64,000 nt of DNA, taken from the NCBI GenBank assembly GCA_963666895.2, contig CAXXNS010000014.1, forward strand, positions 9,875 to 73,874. Direction: 5' to 3'. Positions 59,421 to 64,000 of this stretch are shown piece by piece. Made by a program: the position numbers and the translations under genes. Within the stretch, counting starts at the first letter, position 1; each line of letters starts with the position of its first letter. This DNA is from G963666895 sp963666895 (lineage in GTDB: Bacteria; Desulfobacterota; Desulfovibrionia; Desulfovibrionales; Desulfovibrionaceae). The notes below the pieces were generated by a model. It was not told the origin of the DNA and did no database searches. It saw only the letters and a program-made list of their open reading frames with translations.

Positions 59421-59450
59421 TTGACAGGCCGTCCGGGCGACTTATGTATT
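59421..59450 (+). promoter_or_regulatory. Candidate promoter of rpoZ
   Basis: Perfect TTGACA at 59421-59426. The -10 could be TATGTA (59443-59448, spacing 16) or TGTATT (59445-59450, spacing 18). It ends about 50 bases before the rpoZ start. Confidence 0.5.
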
Positions 59451-59498
59451 TACCCGGATCGACGCCTTAACCCCGAGACCGACCGTCAGGAGAATTTC

Positions 59499-59726
59499 AT
59501 GGCCAGAATCACCGTTGAAGACTGCCTCAAAGAGGTCGGCAACCGGTTCCTTATCGTGCAGATGGCCATCAAGCGGGTCAAGCAGTACCGCGAGGGCTAC
59601 GATCCGCTGGTGGAGAGCAAGAACAAGGAAGTGGTGTCCTCCCTGCGGGAGATCGCCGCGGCCAAGGTGTTGCCCGCCGAGGACATCTGCGAGGCCGGGG
59701 TGACCGCGGAAGCCGCCGCCGACTAG
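59499..59726 (+). CDS. rpoZ: RNA polymerase omega subunit
   Basis: 75 residues from the ATG at 59499 (CAGGAGAATTTC upstream). ARITVEDCLKEVGNRFLIVQ and KNKEVVSSLREIAAAKV fit RpoZ. Omega assists core assembly and forms part of the ppGpp site. dnaJ starts four bases after the stop. Confidence 0.95.
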   Translation: MARITVEDCLKEVGNRFLIVQMAIKRVKQYREGYDPLVESKNKEVVSSLREIAAAKVLPAEDICEAGVTAEAAAD

Positions 59727-59730
59727 GAGC

Positions 59731-60840
59731 ATGGCCAAGCGCTGCTACTACGAGGTTCTGGGCGTCGAGCGCGGCGCCGGCGAGGACGATATCAAGCGGG
59801 CCTACCGGCGGCTCGCCTTTGAGTACCATCCCGACCGCAACCCCGACGACCAGGACGCCGAGGACAAGTTCAAGGAAGCGGCCGAGGCCTACGACTGCCT
59901 GCGCGACCCGGAAAAGCGTTCCCTGTACGACCGCTTCGGGCACGAGGGCGTGGGCAACGGCTTCTCCCAGGGCTTCACCGACGTCCACGACATCTTCGAT
60001 TCCTTTTCCGACATCTTCGGCGACCTGTTCGGGTTCGGCCGCTCCCGGGGTCCCAGGCCGCAGGCCGGGGCCGACCTGCGCTACAACCTGACCGTTTCCT
60101 TCAAGGACGCGGCCAAGGGCAAGGAAGTGGAGCTCAACATCCCGCGCGAGACCACCTGCACCGAGTGCGACGGCAGCGGGGCCGAGCCCGGCAGCGAGCC
60201 CTCGGTCTGCCAGCAGTGCGGCGGCAGCGGCCGGGTGCAGCAGGCCCAGGGATTTTTCCGCATCGCCGTCACCTGCCCCATCTGCCGGGGCCAGGGCCGG
60301 ATCATCGAGAAGTACTGTCCCAAGTGCCGGGGCCGGGGATCCGTGCCTGAGACCCGCGAGCTCAAGGTGCGCATCCCGGCCGGCGTGGACGGCGGCGCCC
60401 GTCTGCGGCTGCGCGGCGAGGGCGAGGCCGGTGTGCATGGCGGTCCTCCCGGCGACCTCTACGTGGTCATCAACGTGGAGCAGGACAAGACCTTCCGCCG
60501 CCACGGCCAGAACCTGGTCGTCCTGGCCGAGGTGAGCATGATCCAGGCCGCCCTGGGCGCCAAGGTGGAGGTGCCGACCCTGGACGATCCCGTGACCGTG
60601 GACGTGCCCAAGGGCACCCAGTCGGGCGAGCTCTTCCGGCTGCGCGGCATGGGCCTGCCCCACGTGGGCTCCGGGGCCAAGGGCGATCTGCTGGTGGAGA
60701 TCAGGGTGGTTACGCCCACGCGCATCAACAAGCGCCAGGAGGAGCTGCTCCGCGAGTTCGCCAAGCTCGAGGACGACAAGCCCCTGAACAAGGCCAAGGA
60801 TTTCTTCAAGAAGACGGTAGGCAAGGTCATGGGGGAGTGA
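59731..60840 (+). CDS. dnaJ: Chaperone protein DnaJ
   Basis: 369 residues, complete: J domain with YYEVLGVERGAGEDDIKRAYR and HPDRNPDD (residues 5-70); Gly/Phe region (FGHEGVGNGFSQGF, DLFGFGRS); four zinc-finger repeats (CTECDGSG, CQQCGGSG, CPICRGQG, CPKCRGRG, about 147-205); C-terminal substrate domain. Co-chaperone of DnaK. One base separates it from moaC. Confidence 0.97.
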   Translation: MAKRCYYEVLGVERGAGEDDIKRAYRRLAFEYHPDRNPDDQDAEDKFKEAAEAYDCLRDPEKRSLYDRFGHEGVGNGFSQGFTDVHDIFDSFSDIFGDLFGFGRSRGPRPQAGADLRYNLTVSFKDAAKGKEVELNIPRETTCTECDGSGAEPGSEPSVCQQCGGSGRVQQAQGFFRIAVTCPICRGQGRIIEKYCPKCRGRGSVPETRELKVRIPAGVDGGARLRLRGEGEAGVHGGPPGDLYVVINVEQDKTFRRHGQNLVVLAEVSMIQAALGAKVEVPTLDDPVTVDVPKGTQSGELFRLRGMGLPHVGSGAKGDLLVEIRVVTPTRINKRQEELLREFAKLEDDKPLNKAKDFFKKTVGKVMGE

Positions 60841-60841
60841 G

Positions 60842-61324
60842 ATGGCCGACAAGCGGCTGACCCACCTGGACGCGGACGGCAGCGCCCGCATGGTGGACGT
60901 GTCCGACAAGCAGGCCACGGCCCGCACGGCCCGGGCCCGCTGCCGGGTACTCCTGGCCCCCGAGACCCTCAAGCTCATCGCGGACAACGCCCTGCCCAAG
61001 GGCGAGGCCCTGGCCACGGCCCGGCTGGCCGGGATCCAGGCGGCCAAGAAGACCCCCGAGCTCATCCCGCTCTGCCATCCCCTGCCCATCACTTTTGCGG
61101 ACGTGCGATGCACCGTGTTGCCCGGGGACAAGGCCGTGGAGATCGAGAGCGAGGTGCGCACCACGGCCCAGACCGGCGTGGAGATGGAGGCGTTGGTGGC
61201 GGCCCAGATCGCCGCGGCCACGCTCTATGACATGGTCAAGGCCGTGCAGAAGGACGCGCGCATCACGGACCTGCGCGTGGTCTACAAGTCCGGCGGCAAG
61301 TCGGGCGAGTTCGTCAACGAATAG
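60842..61324 (+). CDS. moaC: Molybdenum cofactor biosynthesis protein MoaC
   Basis: 160 residues. It forms cyclic pyranopterin monophosphate with MoaA. Family motifs are ARMVDVSDK, AAKKTPELIPLCHPLPI and TGVEMEALVAAQIAAATLYDMVKA. Linked to dnaJ by one base, which is unusual company but fits a co-transcribed housekeeping unit. Sulfate reducers use Mo/W formate dehydrogenases and related enzymes. Confidence 0.96.
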   Translation: MADKRLTHLDADGSARMVDVSDKQATARTARARCRVLLAPETLKLIADNALPKGEALATARLAGIQAAKKTPELIPLCHPLPITFADVRCTVLPGDKAVEIESEVRTTAQTGVEMEALVAAQIAAATLYDMVKAVQKDARITDLRVVYKSGGKSGEFVNE

Positions 61325-61342
61325 CAGCGGATTTTCGACATG

Positions 61343-61373
61343 AAAAAGCCCCCGGGAAATCCGGGGGCTTTTT
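61343..61373. terminator. Bidirectional terminator between moaC and hisF
   Basis: AAAAAGCCCCCGG and CCGGGGGCTTTTT pair around GAAAT. T-runs are present on both strands for the two convergent genes. Confidence 0.93.
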
Positions 61374-61393
61374 GTTTGTGCTTGTGTGCGGAT

Positions 61394-62173
61394 CTACCAC
61401 ACTTCCCGGACCGTTACGCCCGCGCCGGCCATGTAATTCTTGATGTCCGGCAGGGTCCATTCCCCGTAGTGCACGATGGAGGCGATGAGCGCGGCCGAGG
61501 CCATGCCGTCCGTGACCGCCTCGACCATGTGCTTGGGGTGGCCCGCGCCGCCCGAGGCGATGACCGGGATGGTCACGGCCTTGACGATCTTGCGGGTCAA
61601 CTCGATGTCGTAGCCGTCCTTGGTGCCGTCCGCGTCGATGGAATTGAGGCAGATCTCGCCCGCGCCCAGGCTCTCGCCCGTGATGGCCCAGTCGATGGCG
61701 TCCAGGCCCATGGGCTTGCGGCCGCCGTGGATAACCACCTCGAAGCCCGAGGGGATGACCTCGGACTTTTCCACCCGCTTGACGTCCATGCCCAACACCA
61801 CGCACTGGTTGCCGAACCGGGCCGCGCCTTCGGAGATGATGTCCGGGTTCTTGACCGCTCCGGAGTTGACCGAGACCTTTTCGGCCCCGGCCAGGAGCGC
61901 GTCGCGCATGTCCTGCACCGAGTTGATGCCGCCGCCCACGGAAAAGGGGATGAAGATGACCGAGGCCACCTTTTCGACCACGTCCAGGAAGATGCCGCGG
62001 CCCTCGCTGGAGGCGGTGATGTCGTAGAACACGATCTCGTCCGCGCCCTGCTCGTAATAGACCTGGGCCGTTTCCACGGGATCGCCGATGTCCACGTTGC
62101 CCTTGAACTTGATCCCCTTGGTCAGTTTGCCGTCGCGGACGTCCAGGCAGGGGATGACGCGCTTGGAAAGCAT
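61394..62173 (-). CDS. hisF: Imidazole glycerol phosphate synthase cyclase subunit
   Basis: 259 residues, TIM barrel. RVIPCLDVRDGKLTKG at the start with the catalytic Asp, FSVGGGINSVQDM, and LNSIDADGTKDGYD with the second catalytic Asp. Couples ammonia from HisH to ring closure in histidine synthesis. The start overlaps the hisH stop (TGATG). Confidence 0.96.
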   Translation of the reverse strand: MLSKRVIPCLDVRDGKLTKGIKFKGNVDIGDPVETAQVYYEQGADEIVFYDITASSEGRGIFLDVVEKVASVIFIPFSVGGGINSVQDMRDALLAGAEKVSVNSGAVKNPDIISEGAARFGNQCVVLGMDVKRVEKSEVIPSGFEVVIHGGRKPMGLDAIDWAITGESLGAGEICLNSIDADGTKDGYDIELTRKIVKAVTIPVIASGGAGHPKHMVEAVTDGMASAALIASIVHYGEWTLPDIKNYMAGAGVTVREVW

Positions 62174-62805
62174 CAGCTGTTCTCCATGCAGAAGTGGTGG
62201 AAGTTTTTCAGCAGGGTCAGGCCGGGCCGCCCGGATTTCTCCGGGTGGAACTGCACGGCCCACAGCCCGGGCCGTCCGTGCACCGAGCAGAACTCGCGGC
62301 CGTAGGTGGTCAGCCCGATGATGAAATCGTCCTTGGGCGCGGGGTAGTAGGAGTGCACGAAGTAGAATTCGGCCTTGTCGTCCACTCCGTCGAAGAGCGG
62401 GCAGTCCTCGGTCAGCCTGACCTGGTTCCAGCCCATGTGCGGCACCCGGATGGGCTGGCCGCTCTCGTCGGTCCAGGAGGGGTTGAACAAACGGCATTCG
62501 CCCGGGATCACGGACAGGGCCTTGGTGTCGTTCTCTGCGGAGTAGTCGAGCAGAATCTGGCAGCCCACGCAGATGCCCAGCAGGGGTTTCTCCTGCCAAA
62601 TGAGCGACTTGAGGATTTCGTCCAGCCCTTCGCCCGTAAGTTCGTCCATGGCAGCCCCGGCCGCGCCCACGCCCGGGAAGATGATGCCCTGGGCCTGGGA
62701 AAGCCGGTCCGGGTCGGCCGTGATTTCGTTTTCGATCTTCAGGAAATCCAAAGCCCTGCGGACGCTTGTCTGGTTGCCCGCCGAGTAATCCAAGATGGCC
62801 AGCAT
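62173..62805 (-). CDS. hisH: Imidazole glycerol phosphate synthase glutaminase subunit
   Basis: 210 residues, class I glutamine amidotransferase. Nucleophile Cys in PLLGICVGCQILLDYS, and the His/Glu pair in VQFHPEKSGRPGL. Supplies ammonia to HisF through a tunnel. First gene of the pair. Confidence 0.95.
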   Translation of the reverse strand: MLAILDYSAGNQTSVRRALDFLKIENEITADPDRLSQAQGIIFPGVGAAGAAMDELTGEGLDEILKSLIWQEKPLLGICVGCQILLDYSAENDTKALSVIPGECRLFNPSWTDESGQPIRVPHMGWNQVRLTEDCPLFDGVDDKAEFYFVHSYYPAPKDDFIIGLTTYGREFCSVHGRPGLWAVQFHPEKSGRPGLTLLKNFHHFCMENS

Positions 62806-62971
62806 GCAGCGGCTCCTTTGTCTGGTTTTTCCTGGCGTTAGTCAAAAACCGTTGGGAAGACAAGGGGCCGAAAGTGCAAATTTGTGCGCGGTCGATGCAG
62901 GTTGTGCGGAATTTGTCAAATCCGTGCCAGGTGACAAAAATAGATAGCTTGTAATTTCAAAATGTTATCTT

Positions 62972-62987
62972 TTGGCACGCTCTTCGC
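62972..62987 (+). promoter_or_regulatory. Sigma-54 promoter of the 44-residue membrane peptide
   Basis: TTGGCACGCTCTTCGC (62972-62987) followed by TATAGG. The GG and GC are ten bases apart. TTGGCACG matches the -24 consensus exactly, and -12 TCGC differs from TTGC at one place. The start near 62999 gives a short leader with ACGGAGG before the ATG at 63015. Confidence 0.65.
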
Positions 62988-63014
62988 TATAGGGGGAGAA
63001 ACGGAGGCCACATC

Positions 63015-63149
63015 ATGTTCGACCAGATCATGCACACCGCCCTGATTCTCGTCTCCCTGGCCGGGCTCGGCCTGTTCCTGGCCCGCCTGGATCGCGCCTG
63101 CCGCGCTCTGTCCACCGCCAGATCCAACGAGTCCCACGGCCGCGACTAG
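63015..63149 (+). CDS. Short single-helix membrane peptide
   Basis: 44 residues: MFDQIMHTALILVSLAGLGL then a FLARLDRACRAL segment and a polar end SNESHGRD. One predicted membrane helix (about 7-24) and a basic cytoplasmic-type amphipathic part. CGGAGGCC six bases before the ATG and a sigma-54 promoter support it as a real gene. No family is recognised. Confidence 0.6.
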   Translation: MFDQIMHTALILVSLAGLGLFLARLDRACRALSTARSNESHGRD

Positions 63150-63154
63150 CACAC

Positions 63155-63185
63155 GAGCCGGTCCGTCCGGACCGGGCTGTTTCCT
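63155..63185 (+). terminator. Probable terminator of the small peptide gene
   Basis: AGCCGGTCCG and CGGACCGGGCT pair with one bulged base, followed by TGTTTCCTTTC. Convergent with the J-domain gene. Confidence 0.6.
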
Positions 63186-63217
63186 TTCATATGTACGGAT
63201 GAAGGCCGTGCCGCGCC

Positions 63218-64000
63218 CTAGCGGGGCAGCAGCCGCAGGATGAGGTCCCCGGACATGGGGCCCAGCTTCTTGCCCAACCCCTTGAGCCGGATGGGCTTGC
63301 CAGGCGCGAAGTCGGGCGGCAGGGTCACGGCCACGGTCTTGGCCCGGCCCGCGAACCGCCGGTGCACCGAGATGCGCAGGGTCCGGCCGGGAAAGAGCAT
63401 GCCCGCCGGGAAGTGCATGGTGCGCTCTTCGTCGAACTGCTTGCGGAACCAGTGCTTGACGCCCCCGAACATGCCCCGCGATAGGTCCAGGCTGAAGCGG
63501 CGCTCACCCCAGCGCAGCTCCAAACGGCGGTCGCGCAGCCGCTTGGACGGCCAGGAGTCCGGCCGTTTGGTGCGCACCTCCTGGTAGATGTCCTCGAAGA
63601 CCTTGCGGGCAAAGGGGTCTTTGAGCAGGTCGCGGAGCAGGTCCTCCTGGTTGTTGGCGGACGCGGTCCGGGTCCGTCCTCCGGGCGGCGGTGGCGGCGG
63701 AGGCGGCGGGCGGTGGGCTTGGCGCTTCTGTTTGGCGTAGGCTCCGGCCGCTTCGGAAGGCTTGGCCCGGGGCGGCTCCTGCTCCGGCTTGGGTCCGGCC
63801 CGCCCGGCCGTGGGTCCGGCCTGGTTTTCCTGGGCCAGGGTGCGGGACAGGAGCACGTAGGCCTCGTTGACCTTGCGGAACTCCTCACCGGCCGCGGGTT
63901 CGGGGTTCAAGTCCGGGTGGAGCTTGAAGGCCAGCCTGCGGAAGGCGCTCTTGACCTCGTCCAGGGATGCGCTCGGCCCCAGGCCCAGGATGGTGTAGCA
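63218..64000 (-). CDS. J-domain protein, 5' end beyond the window
   Basis: Open to the window edge on the minus strand; 260 residues visible. The visible part begins CYTILGLGPSASLDEVKSAF and has the HPD tripeptide in KLHPDLNPEP, so it is a J domain. It lacks the Gly/Phe region and zinc repeats. A Pro/Lys/Gln-rich linker with a nine-proline run follows, and then a C-terminal domain (from about VFEDIYQEVRTK) ending in LPPDFAPGKPIRLKGLGKK, similar to the substrate-binding domain end of DnaJ/CbpA. Probably a type B or C Hsp40. Confidence 0.8.
   Translation of the reverse strand, partial: CYTILGLGPSASLDEVKSAFRRLAFKLHPDLNPEPAAGEEFRKVNEAYVLLSRTLAQENQAGPTAGRAGPKPEQEPPRAKPSEAAGAYAKQKRQAHRPPPPPPPPPGGRTRTASANNQEDLLRDLLKDPFARKVFEDIYQEVRTKRPDSWPSKRLRDRRLELRWGERRFSLDLSRGMFGGVKHWFRKQFDEERTMHFPAGMLFPGRTLRISVHRRFAGRAKTVAVTLPPDFAPGKPIRLKGLGKKLGPMSGDLILRLLPR

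Overview
The window is a 64 kb stretch of chromosome, roughly two-thirds G+C, from a sulfate-reducing deltaproteobacterium, most likely a Desulfovibrionaceae member (Desulfovibrio or Pseudodesulfovibrio type). The main evidence is a complete dsrC with both C-terminal cysteines, an Rnf operon that begins with a ten-heme cytochrome c, a polar flagellar block of the flhA-flhF-flhG-fliA type, and a tandem rpmE-DUF1385-prfA-prmC group. Almost everything looks like core chromosome. I saw no insertion sequence, phage, integrase or CRISPR array.

Layout. 0-5.3 kb: the 3' end of mutY, a lysozyme-like protein, a small secreted protein, ribB under an FMN riboswitch, an NFACT protein and dksA. 5.4-5.7 kb: tRNA-Gly, tRNA-Cys, tRNA-Gly. 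5.7-8.3 kb: a ferredoxin-nitroreductase, a methyltransferase-like protein and a phosphatidylserine-decarboxylase-like protein without the usual Gly-Ser cleavage site. 8.35-13 kb: leuA-leuC-leuD-leuB behind a 28-codon leucine-rich leader peptide. 13-20.6 kb: an AraC regulator, an EamA exporter, a GIY-YIG protein, an ABC-F ATPase, a NUDIX hydrolase, metF, asd and a class IV aminotransferase. 20.6-28.2 kb: two glycosyltransferases, a multidomain SulP transporter, rfbD and rfbB. 28.3-29.5 kb: trmL, an unknown gene and tRNA-Val. 29.6-36.5 kb: the Rnf operon, transcribed dhcA-rnfC-D-G-E-A-B. 36.6-42.7 kb: a thioredoxin-reductase-like protein, an HD hydrolase, a response regulator, a Tim44-like protein, a methyltransferase and a YcaO-TPR protein. 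42.8-47.7 kb: dsrC, rpmE, DUF1385, prfA, prmC and lpxC. 47.8-57.4 kb: the flagellar export and regulation operon fliR-flhB-flhA-flhF-flhG-fliA-cheY-fliL followed by three unknown genes. 57.5-64 kb: an M23 peptidase, a TtcA-type protein, rpoZ-dnaJ-moaC, hisF-hisH, a 44-residue membrane peptide and the 3' part of a second J-domain gene.

The most interesting unit is the Rnf operon. RnfB carries a complete GltD-like FAD/NAD(P)H module at its C-terminus. RnfC lacks the glycine-rich loop that normally forms the NADH/FMN site. RnfD lacks the usual flavin-attachment motif. Read together, the pyridine-nucleotide site may have moved from RnfC to RnfB, with electrons exchanged with a periplasmic decaheme cytochrome.

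Three reading-frame problems stand out. rfbB and lpxC each carry one extra base in a homopolymer. flhF, flhA and flhB (about 52.1-56.6 kb) carry many small indels, although the protein sequence on either side of each is well preserved. I regard these as probable sequence or assembly errors, but cannot prove it from one sequence. Two good sigma-54 promoter matches (before lpxC and before the 44-residue peptide) and one weaker match were also found.
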